Shown: positions 55,544-64,000 of the stretch, in pieces
Position numbering within the stretch: the stretch's first letter is position 1
Layout of the letters: each line of letters starts with the position of its first letter
NCBI RefSeq assembly: GCF_027943255.1
Contig: NC_072894.1
Span: 127,587,601-127,651,600, forward strand
Length of the DNA: 64,000 nucleotides
Direction: 5' to 3'
Source: Anastrepha obliqua
Lineage: Eukaryota > Arthropoda > Insecta > Diptera > Tephritidae
The notes under the pieces: generated by a model
Database searches by the model: none
What the model was told of the DNA's origin: nothing
Seen by the model: the letters and a program-made list of their open reading frames with translations, nothing else
Made by a program: the position numbers and the translations under genes

Positions 55544-55905
55544 ACATGCTTCAATATATGAAAAATTGGTTCTTTGACCGTTGGTCTCGAGGCTAAATCC
55601 AAAAATCAGAGTATGCAGTTATTCCACTTGACTATGCCTATAACACCCTTAAACCTGGAAAAAGTATATTAAACAATTTTTTTGTCATGCTCTGCTTATT
55701 CAGAAAAATATTGCCCTAAATTATAAAATGACTTCATGAATCTACATATATCTATATATTATATTATATATAAAATTCAAATTATGTATGTATCTATAGA
55801 TCGACTTGCGTCGTAAACGCATAAACCGATCGTAACCAAATTTGGAACACGAACTGGATACCTTACCGGGATGGTCATGGGCTAAAATATATTTTGATAT
55901 ATATA

Positions 55906-56350
55906 GGGGGCGTGGCCCCTCCAATACAAATGGAATTTTTAACAGTCCATATATCTGGAAGTATTTACGTTAGACTACTGAAATTTGGTAAGGGGTTATA
56001 TGAAAAACTGCATATAATGAAAAAGGGGGCGTGGCACCTCCCATACAACTGGAATTTTTTATAGTCCATATCTCTGGAAGTATTTAGGCTAGACCAATGA
56101 AATTTGGGAAGGGGTTATATGAGGTTAATCCCTAACACCTCCAAGAAAACTGAGAAAACGAAAAAGGGGGCTTGGCACCTCCCATATAAATGCAATTTTT
56201 CATTGTCCATATCTCCGGAAGTATTTGGGCTAGACAACTGAAATTTGGTAGGAGATTATATAAGGTTAATACCTAACACATGCATGAAAACTGGTGATAG
56301 CTAAAAATGGGACGTGACACCTCCTATACAAATTTGATTTTTCATACTGC
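55906..56350. repeat. Minisatellite, four 119-142-bp units
   Basis: Units start at GGGGGCGTGGCACCTCC-like sequence at about 55906, 56025, 56166 and 56308. Each contains AGTCCATATCTCTGGAAGTA-like sequence and ATGAAATTTGG. Confidence 0.85.
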
Positions 56351-56359
56351 ATATCGACT

Positions 56360-56779
56360 GATGCTTAATAAGGGCGCCATGATAATTATGCTGCGTAATT
56401 TGAATCCTCCACGTTTATGCAATGGCACAAGGCTAATCATCACGAAACTTTTACCGAATGTTATAGAAGCTATGGTTTTATCAGGAAATTTGAAAACCAC
56501 AAAGTTTTCATACCAAGAATTCCAATGATACCGACGGATATACCTTTCAATTTTAAACGCCTCCAATTTGCTATTAGACTGGCTTTCGCAATGTCCATAA
56601 ATAAAGCTCAGGGACAATCATTAGCTGTAGCAGAAGTCAATCTAACCAACTCATGTTTTACCCATGGCCAATTATATGTAGCCTGCTCCAGAGTTGGCGC
56701 ACCGAAAAACCTTTGTATTTATACTCAAAAAAATATAACAAAAAATGTCGTATATCCGATCGTTTTAAATAATAAATAA
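56360..56779 (+). pseudogene. Helitron helicase C-terminus
   Basis: MLRNLNPPRLCNGTRLIITK, LLPNVIEAMVLSG, then after a frameshift at about 56505 VFIPRIPMIPTDIPFNFKRL and [20 protein letters not shown] with [10 protein letters not shown], ending at 56779. This is the C-terminal Pif1-like helicase region (motifs V-VI). It corresponds to the minus-strand relic at 43998-44363 but is a different copy and family. The ATPase motifs are missing. Confidence 0.85.
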
Positions 56780-56869
56780 TAATACTGACTGAAAAAAGTT
56801 AAAGTTGTTTTATTTACATTGCATACTTTTTGATAGAAATGTGGGGTGAAAACCACGGGTATAAGCTAG

Positions 56870-58768
56870 TTAATGTATAAAAATATGTTTTATGGAAAAG
56901 TGTGCCATTTGGAAGACTAATAAGAGACCACAGAAAGAAGCTTGAATATAAGAAGTGGATTGGGTTTTCAAATAAAGTCGTAAAATCGTAAAAGCTTTGC
57001 AGCTCAGCAGCTATCGGGTAGTAACGTCAGAGTAACCTGAGTGGCCTGGTAAGAAACCAGGTTCACGTTTTTTTACCGATAAATATAAATATTTTAATAC
57101 AAAATGTGTTAACTTTTACAAAAAAAAGTTCAGTAATTTAGGCGAGTCAATAGTTAATCTGTATATTTTCCTTCAGTGATTTCCGTTTCGGTCCAGTTAA
57201 TATGGAAATTAATTTAAAAATTATTGATCTATTCCCTATGAGTTGATTATTTAGTTACATAATAATGACTTACATTACACATACATATATATAAAATGGA
57301 ATACGTAAGTATAAATTGGTTTTTTTTCATGTATTCGATTTTTCTTACTTTTTCGCCATCTCCTTAATTATTATAATATATCAATTTGGAAAAGGTCCCT
57401 ACTCTGAATTTGCTTAAGTTATGCTTCACTGCAATTTACATACTTCCCTCTAGCGACTTATTTTATCGACAGTGCCGGAGAAATCAACAATCGTAACAAT
57501 ATCAAAGCAATAAATGAGCAGCTCAAAAGAGCAAAACCAATAACAATCAGTTATGCATCAATAACAAGAACAATACAACAATACATACATCAAGCGTCAG
57601 CAATCTCTACAGAAAACTTTGCCATGATTACTCCCTTAGGTCAAATTTAAAGATACTTAGTGTCTTTGTAGGCGAGCATTTAACCTCCTTTTAAAACAAT
57701 GAAATTCTATCGGAAGTAAAGAAAAGTAAATACACAACATGCTTGAGGAAGAGCGAAAATGGTTATGAAAAAAATTAAGACAGCTTTTTACAACATATCA
57801 AAAATGTCAAAGAGCAAAAAATCATTGCAAAAATTTATTTTTTTTTTTAATAATTCTTCAGGACGAAAATATTTTCTCTTCTTGAAATGTGTCACAATAA
57901 TTTATTGGATATTTAATTCCCGCACTAGAAATAATAGTGAACTATTTTTTTAATCTTCAAACTTAGCGTATTAGCGTACTTTTCGTACTTCCACCAAGTG
58001 CGACGTTGAGGCTTCAAGCTTCGAAAAACAATATTCATGAAGTAAAAATTAACATTCGTGAATTTATTTAATTTTTGATTTAATTTATTACGCGCTTACT
58101 CATTTCGATGTATGCATGCATTATTTAACAGTTTACTTAACAATCCCCAACATTCGGTACTATTTATAAGAACAAGGACGGTCGCTTCAGCAGTATTCCT
58201 CAAAATTTTATAGGGTATATTTAAGCTACTGCAACAGGGATTTCTATAATTAAATACAATTCCTAGCGTGAAAAGTATGTTCACTAAATATTTTACAGTC
58301 TAGTGCTAAAATATGATGTGAATGGTTCCGTATGCAGAAGTCCACATGTGAGAGGTAGTTTTCGATTTTTTGGGATTTGCAAGAAATAATTCATAGCGTT
58401 CGCGTAGTTTAGAACATCTAGTGGCCAACTGTCGCTTGGCCTAAGGCCCATTCGTAGTGAGCCAATATGAGAAAGCAGGCCCTGGTGAACCCACTTCGAC
58501 TTATTTACCAGTATTGGCTAAAAGTAAGCGTCTGTCTCGGAGTAATAAATTTGATGTAAATTTAAACGTTTTTCTTTTTCAACCAACTAAGAGCTGGTAC
58601 TACCATCGAAACCAATAAAAATATAGAAATTACCTGGATGATAACTCCCGCAAACTAGTCAAGGACCATTACTCATTTATATAGCTGCGGTTTTTAATTG
58701 GAGAGCCTGCACAAGTTTTATGCTGAAAAACTTTTTCTAAGTGCCGAATTAGTCGTTAAGTAAGTAAT
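56870..58768 (-). other. Mostly featureless; one unexplained minus frame
   Basis: AT-rich with no recognised element. At about 58300-58490 the minus strand has an open frame reading QGLLSHIGSLRMGLRPSDSW, PLDVLNYANAMNYFLQIPKN and RKLPLTCGLLHTEPF, then a stop. I do not recognise it. Nearby GGTTCCGTATGCAGAAGTCC resembles the 5' UTR of the RTE-like copy at 59866, so it may be LINE leader sequence. Confidence 0.35.
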
Positions 58769-58925
58769 TGGGGCATACACCTCCAAAGTAGAGGGGCTTA
58801 TAGTTTTATGCTATTTCCCAGATGGTTTTTTCATGCGAGAAGTATATACAATGGGAGGCTGCCGATGGGCGGGCGCTTGTTGGTGTAGAGAAAATTCTTC
58901 TATCATTTTAGTGCAATTTCACCCA
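58769..58925 (-). mobile_element. Decayed SINE fragment
   Basis: Reverse orientation. GGGGCATACACC, GAGGGGCTTATAGTTTTATG, GGGAGGCTGCCGATGGGCGG and GGCGCTTGTTGG are recognisable but diverged body segments of the SINE family. The head is not seen. Confidence 0.5.
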
Positions 58926-59859
58926 AAACCGAAAATTGAAGACGAACAATCGCTTTTCTTACAGATTGCCACAATATGGGAGAGAGAAGTCGATAAGCCG
59001 CCGCCACTGTGTACTTACTTACATATATACAGAAGTATGTGTATGTGCATGCATAGGCATAAATGGTTTAGAAAAAGTTCACTCACTTAGGGCAGCTACA
59101 GCTCATCTATCTTGTGACGTTCGAACATATTTGAGAAACGGAGTGCAAGTCACCACGAATGATTGAATCGTAGTACTTAAGATTACGCACACGTGCATAT
59201 ATATATATATATATATACGACTGCATATACAGATGTACTTATATATAAGTAAGCAGGCAGGGATGATAGTAATCAAAAGAATTTCGGCAACATTAAAAAT
59301 CCAATGAGGTCTTAGCTGAATGCTTTTTACATAATTACTTTTAGTTTTGTGAATCATCTGGTATACGGAAAGCTCATTCGCACATCTGCTTTTACAACAC
59401 CTCATTTCTTGGTTACATCATTTAGCAAAGGAGCGATAGACTTAGAAAGTAGATAATTTTGTAGAAGTTGCTTACACGCATATAAAAGCTTGTGTGTGTT
59501 TAATGCAATTGAGATAATTGCGTGAATTCGGTGTCAAGAGACCTTCTATTATACGATTCCTTTAATCTTGTATTGAAGAAAACAATTCGAAATACCGAAC
59601 CTTTTTCGCATGACCACCATTTTTTGAAGGATGCGGGCGATATCGTTCTCAATTGTCACGTCATTTGCTCTACTTTCTCTAACTTGTATCTGACTTCTCT
59701 AAGTTGGATAGACAAAATGAGCAGTCCTAGAACTCACGAATTGGCTACCATATTGGCTACCGTGTTTCAAGTTCCACAATGCGTGGAACTGTCAAAACTG
59801 TTGTCAAACTGACAACAACTTGACTTGGTTTTTATATGCCCTAAGTTGTAGTGAAATGG
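58926..59859. other. Non-coding stretch with (TA)n
   Basis: A (TA)n run lies at 59196-59216. A 96-codon plus frame (59522-59812, ending VFQVPQCVELSKLLSN) runs up to the RTE-like 5' region and is unidentified. Confidence 0.35.
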
Positions 59860-60099
59860 AGGCTGGTTCCATGTGTAGAAGTCCACGCAAGTCGGGAAAG
59901 TTACTGATCTCCATTCACTTGGGAGTGGCCAGGACGATTCTTCCGCATATGGTTCAAGCAGCTCACAACGTCCGGGATTAGCCCAAGTATCCTCTGGGTA
60001 GCTTCCGAACACCCGTTCGGGAGTAAGCTAACGTGAGTAGGGGAAGCATTCCAGGATAGCTGGTTGTGCGCTGGGTTTGGGAGTAAAGGCTGACATCAC

Positions 60100-60675
60100 A
60101 AAGGCTAAAAAAACTTAAGACCTTGCGACGTCTACTACAGCTGCCATGTAAAGGAGCGCAAATTCGGTGTTGGATTTGTTGTGGGAGAAAGACTTCGTCA
60201 CCAAGTGCTGTCGTTCACTCCGGTGGGCGAGCGTCTCGCAATAACCCGCATCAAAGCCTGTTTTTTTAATATCTCGCTAATTTGCGTCCACGACTCGACG
60301 GAAGAGAAGGACGATGCAATCAAAGATTCCTTCCATGAGCGCTTGGAGCGTTCCTATGAGCGCTGCCCCCGCCACGACATAAAAATCGTGCTTGGCGACT
60401 TCAACGCCACGATGGGCAAGGAGGGAATTTTTGGTCCCACAGTCGGAAAATTCAGCCTGCACAACGAAACATGGTAATCTGCAGCACCAGATTCCAGCAT
60501 AAAGAGATACACCGAGCTACCTGGCTGTCTCCTGATCGAAAAACGCAAAATCAGATCGATCATGTTGTGATAGATGGAATACACGCTTCTAGTGTATTAG
60601 ATGTACGTACGATCCGAGGACCCAACATCGACTCGGATCATTACCTAGTTGCAGCCAAACTGCGCACACGCCTCT
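60100..60675 (+). pseudogene. RTE-like endonuclease (CFDP2-like)
   Basis: CDVYYSCHVKERKFGVGFVV, then GERLAITRIKACFFNISLIC. KIVLGDFNATMGKEGIFGPT carries the catalytic Asp and Asn. A frameshift after HNETW follows, then QNQIDHVVIDGIHASSVLDV and IDSDHYLVAAKLRTRL with the SDH motif. These proteins are often labelled craniofacial-development-protein-2-like in insects. In LINEs they nick the target site. The Asn and Glu motifs at the start are missing. Confidence 0.8.
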
Positions 60676-61289
60676 GAGCAGCAAAAAAAGGACATCTACC
60701 CACGCAAAGAATGTTTAACATCGAAAAGTTGCAATCGCAACAGATATCCAGAAAATTCGGCACTCGACTCTCGCTCTTGCTCTCAGAGAGTGCTGCCCAG
60801 CAAACCGGCATGCACGAGCAATGGACCAACATTTCTCGTTCCCTACGTACCACCGCCAAAGAAGAAATCGGATTCCGGCGAGCCCGAAAAAACAGTTGGT
60901 ACGACGAGGAATGTCATGCTGCCGCAGAAAGAAAAGATGCCGCCTATTAGAGCCTCGCTGCGATCGGGCGCAACGCGAGTCATGTGGGATCGCTACAGAG
61001 AGCTAAGAAAGGAAGGCAGAAATACGTGAATGCGAGGAGCTTGAGATGCTGGCCAATAGGAACAACGCCCGAAAATTCTACCAAAAAGTTCGGCGGCTTG
61101 CAGAAGGTTTTAAGACCGGGGTGTTTTCCTGTAAGAACAAACACAACGATCTGGTGACTGACATCCAGAGCAATCTTAAATTATAGAAGGAACACTTCTC
61201 GAACCTATTAAACAGTGATAGCTGCGTATGTCACAGAGAATGTAAAGATCCCGCGGGATTAGTCTTCTAAATATCGCCTATAAGGTTCC

Positions 61290-62450
61290 AGCGAGCATAT
61301 TGTGTGAAAGTCTGAAGCCTACCTTATTAGACCTTATCAGTGTGGCTTTAGACTTAAAAAGTCTACCATCGTCCAAATATTCACAATACGCCAAATATTG
61401 GAAAATACCCATGAAAGGAGAATCGACAAACACCATCTTTGCGCCGACTTCAAAGCTGCATTCGACAGTACGAAAAGGAGTTACCTGTATGCCGAGATGC
61501 CTGAATTTGGTATCCCCGCAAAATTAATACGGCTATGCAAGAATTGAGAAGGATCCCTCCGAGCCGTGTGACACCAAATTAAGTTTTTTAACCTGATGTT
61601 GGAGAGGGTCGTACGAGCCGCAGAACTTAATCGCTCAGGTACAGTATTTTATAAGAGCGTTCAATTGCTTGCGTATGCCGATGATATTGACATCATCGGC
61701 CTTAACAACCGTGCTCTTAGTTCTGCCTTCTCCAAACTGGATAAAGAGGCAAAGCGAATAGGTCTGGTTGTGAACGAGGACAAAACGAAGTACCTCCTGT
61801 CATCAAACAAACAGTCGGCGCACTCGCGTATTGGCATCCACCTTACTGTTGACAGTTATAATTTCGAGGTTGTAATGGACTTCGTATACTTAGGAAGCAG
61901 CATTAACACCGAAAACAATGTCAGCCTAGAAATCCAACGTAGAATCTCTCTTGCCAACAAGTGCTACTTTGGACTACGTAGAGAAATGAGCAGTAAATTC
62001 CTCTCTCGACGAACAAAACTAACACTCTAAAAGGCTCTCATCATGCACGTCCTAACGTATGGACGATGACAACATCCGATGAGGCGACGCTTGGAGTGTT
62101 TGAGAGAAAGATTCTGCGCAAGATTTTTGGGCCTTTGCACGTTGGCAACGGCGAATATCACAGACGATGAAACGATGAGTTGTATGAGCTTTACGACGAC
62201 ATAGACATAGCGTAGCGAGTAAAGATCCAGGGGCTACGCTGGTTGATGGTAATGTCGTCCGAATGGATACAAACGCTCCGGCTCTGAAAGTATTAGATGC
62301 AGTACCAGCTGGTGGCAGCAGAGAAAGAGTAAGGCCTCCTCTGCGTTGGAAAGATCAGATGGAGAAGGACTCGGTGTGTCCAATTGGCGCCGGTCAGCAC
62401 GAGAAGGAAACGACTGGCGTGCTTTGTTAAGCTCGGCCAAAATCTCGTAA
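61290..62450 (+). pseudogene. RTE-like reverse transcriptase
   Basis: Early blocks are damaged (LISVALDLKSLPSSKYSQYA). The frame 61596-62030 carries VQLLAYADDIDIIGLNNRAL, VNEDKTKYLLSSNKQSAHSR, VMDFVYLGSSINTENNVSLE and MSSKFLSRRTKLTL. The C-terminal part is in shifting frames (IDIA stop RVKIQGLRW, ALKVLDAVPAGGS, RWKDQMEKDS). It aligns block for block with the minus-strand copy at 25962-27255. Confidence 0.85.
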
Positions 62451-62482
62451 GCGGTTATCGCGTCAATTAAGAAGAAGAAGAA

Positions 62483-63789
62483 GTTCTAGTGAAAATGATG
62501 GAGATGAAAAAGTAGTGCGGAGGCAGCTAAGAGAAAAGAGCCATTGGAACGTTGCAAGTTAATCTGCGTCACCGTCAAGGGACGGTAGCTACAATCACCT
62601 TGAATATCTCTCATTTAGAGCTGACAGACATTCCGGAGCCACCTTTGATGGAGCAATTTGTTGACAGCCTGGATCTCCGAGAAGATATTTATCGAAGTTT
62701 TTGCTTTTGGAATTGCAAGCATCCCATAACATTTTACTTATTTTTATTTATTATTTTACGCTCTCCTAGTGAACGCTCGTTTTGTCTAGCTTTCTCTTGG
62801 TGATTTTTGTATCACAATATGCGTGCAATATATTGCTCCATTAGGGCAAAGGATGTCATATCGCAATGTTCGCTGTTCTTGAGCGAATTTAATTAGCTCT
62901 CTAGTTGCCGAGCATTTATTCCACAGATGCGCTTTATTCATATTCTTCTTAAAAACTATTTTTAGTGTTTTTTTTGTCCAATGCTTTTCTTTCCAACCTC
63001 TTATTTGTAAAACAAATGTCGTAAAGAAGGCGGAGGAAAGTGTTCATCATTTTCAATTGAAACACTTTCCTTAAAAAAATGTTCCGCTAACCATTTACCG
63101 AAATCTATGTGGTATTTTTTTTCTTTTTTGAACGTTGCTAAAATCAATCACAATAATATGTATGTAGACTTGTACATAAATGAAAATATTCGATGACTCA
63201 CTTTTTTTGTGAATAAAGCAGCAAAACAAACACTTGCTGTTTGCTGGCTTGCAGAAGTCATGTCAGTGGTGCCAGACGAGGGATTTCGCTCCATTTGGGG
63301 AAGATTTTTTCACTTGGGAATAAGAGGATGTGATTGGGATTTTTGTTTGGTTTTCTTTTCTTTAAAAAAAATTCAGATGACGACTTTATACAGTTTTTCT
63401 ATCGATTTAACAACAATAAGTATATCATTTAATGTTACTGATTTTTCGCTTGAAGTTTTTAAGTTCCAAGGTGCATCTGGAAATAATTGTTTTTTTGGTT
63501 TTGTATAAAAGCCTTTGATATATAAAAATACCATCTTGATTAAAAGTTCCCGGAACAACCGCCAAGTGGCGCTCTAAGGCAACTGATTTGGGTTCTTTAT
63601 TTTGCTCCATTGATACATCTGTGATTAACAGTCCTACCAATATTTTGTCGTCAATGCTTGACATTTGCCAAAGGTACGTCGTCTTGAGTAAATCTACTTT
63701 TCCATGTGTTTTCGACTTTTTACAGTTATAAAAATAGATTTGAATTTGCACAATGTGCTTGTATTAAATTTTGGATTCAATGATACGAA
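62483..63789. other. Unassigned stretch with two open frames
   Basis: 62552-62803 (plus) reads QVNLRHRQGTVATITLNISH and LELTDIPEPPLMEQFVDSLD, which looks more protein-like than its surroundings. 63751-63425 (minus) reads SSIDDKILVGLLITDVSMEQ and VALERHLAVVPGTFNQDG. I recognise neither. No splice or element context supports them. Confidence 0.3.
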
Positions 63790-64000
63790 ATCTTTAGAAA
63801 ACAGCCGTTTACGAGTGCCATGAACGCTTCGGAAGAGATCGTGAGTCAATCGAAAATGACTAAAGTAGTGAGAAGCTGTCGACATCGAAAACTGATGAAA
63901 GCATCAATAAAGTGAAAGAAAAGTTGATTAATATCCGCAAATTAACCATCAGAGATCAAGCAGATGACTTGAACATTTGTTATGGATCCGTTCTGGACAT
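63790..64000 (+). mobile_element. Mariner N-terminal fragment at window edge
   Basis: The plus strand reads VYECHERFGRDRESIEND, a stop, SSEKLSTSKTDESINKVKEK and LINIRKLTIRDQADDLNICY, then GSVLD at the last bases. This matches the linker and HTH of mariner transposases (GRPSTSxTDExIxxVxxxVxxNRRxTIREVADxxxISYGS). The element continues beyond the window. Confidence 0.7.

Larger units (their letters stand above)
55751..56869 (+). mobile_element. Helitron with minisatellite and helicase tail
   Basis: The 5' end TCTATATATTATATTATATA follows an A (55750). The 3' end has a hairpin GTGGGGTGAAAACCAC, then CTAG (56866-56869) and T. Between them are a four-unit ~140-bp minisatellite and a fragment of helicase C-terminus. 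No Rep domain is present. It probably arose by deletion of an autonomous element. Confidence 0.85.
59860..62482 (+). mobile_element. RTE-like LINE, longest copy
   Basis: Plus strand. The 5' UTR starts near 59866 (GGTTCCATGTGTAGAAGTCC) and is followed by endonuclease (60100-60675), linker (60680-61260), RT (61290-62035) and C-terminal domain (62060-62460). The end is TTAAGAAGAAGAAGAAG, the family's tail. The first part of the endonuclease is deleted, so the 5' UTR joins AGTAAAGGCTGACATCAC. It has many stops and frameshifts. Confidence 0.85.

Noticed and set aside
1..64000. CRISPR arrays, operons, riboswitches, bacterial genes
   Set aside because: Nothing of the kind is present. The short tandem repeats at 32143 and 50310 lack regular spacers, and the sequence is clearly eukaryotic.

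Overview
This window reads as intergenic, repeat-dominated DNA from an insect, most likely a higher fly. A tephritid fruit fly is my best guess. The basis is an AT-rich background, tACATAyATA-type microsatellites, ~62-nt introns, a DD41D mariner of the type known from tephritids (rosa group), Mos1-like mariners, Tc1-like elements, Helitrons, I-, LOA- and RTE-like LINEs, and a tRNA-derived SINE family with about eight copies. No complete host gene can be supported. The only host-like coding signal is one candidate 3'-terminal exon at 34274-34410. Nearly every long reading frame is a shadow or a decayed piece of a transposable element.

Layout. 1-2.3 kb: an internally deleted DD41D mariner (735-1643). 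2.3-10.3 kb: a minus-strand I-like LINE with ORF1 (zinc knuckles), endonuclease, RT and RNase H. It is broken by a 1.8-kb insert that holds a 427-bp MITE with an 8-bp TSD, by a SINE with a 13-bp TSD, and by a non-autonomous Helitron with clean A|T junctions. 10.7-13.5 kb: a SINE, a Tc1-like element and a DD37D mariner lie end to end. 14.7-20.4 kb: a SINE, a plus-strand LOA-like LINE ending in a 523-aa RT/RNase H frame, and LINE and mariner fragments. 20.7-25.3 kb: deleted mariners and SINEs. 25.9-27.4 kb: an RTE-like LINE with a 10-bp TSD. 27.9-30.0 kb: a DNA transposon I cannot place in a superfamily. 30.4-32.0 kb: a Tc1-like element with an IR/DR arrangement.

32-37 kb is the least repeat-rich part and contains the candidate exon. 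37.2-40.1 kb: an RTE-like fragment is split by a LOA-like LINE, and the pair is flanked by ~135-bp direct repeats. 40.5-41.3 kb: a mariner. 43-48 kb: a palindromic tandem repeat, then a three-level nest in which a Helitron helicase fragment lies inside a Tigger/pogo element, itself inside a hAT transposase relic. 48.5-52.9 kb: RTE and mariner fragments, a long hairpin and a SINE head. 53.8-56.9 kb: an RTE copy, a mariner end and a Helitron with a minisatellite. 59.9-62.5 kb: the longest RTE-like copy. The window ends inside another mariner.

Every element with readable coding sequence carries stops, frameshifts or internal deletions. They look non-autonomous or dead, though several terminal structures are well preserved. 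I found no new gene system. The best leads are the unclassified transposon at 27885-29953, the ~80-bp-arm hairpin at 50486-50719, the palindromic tandem repeat at 42955-43480, and the SINE family that carries two different tRNA-like heads on one body.
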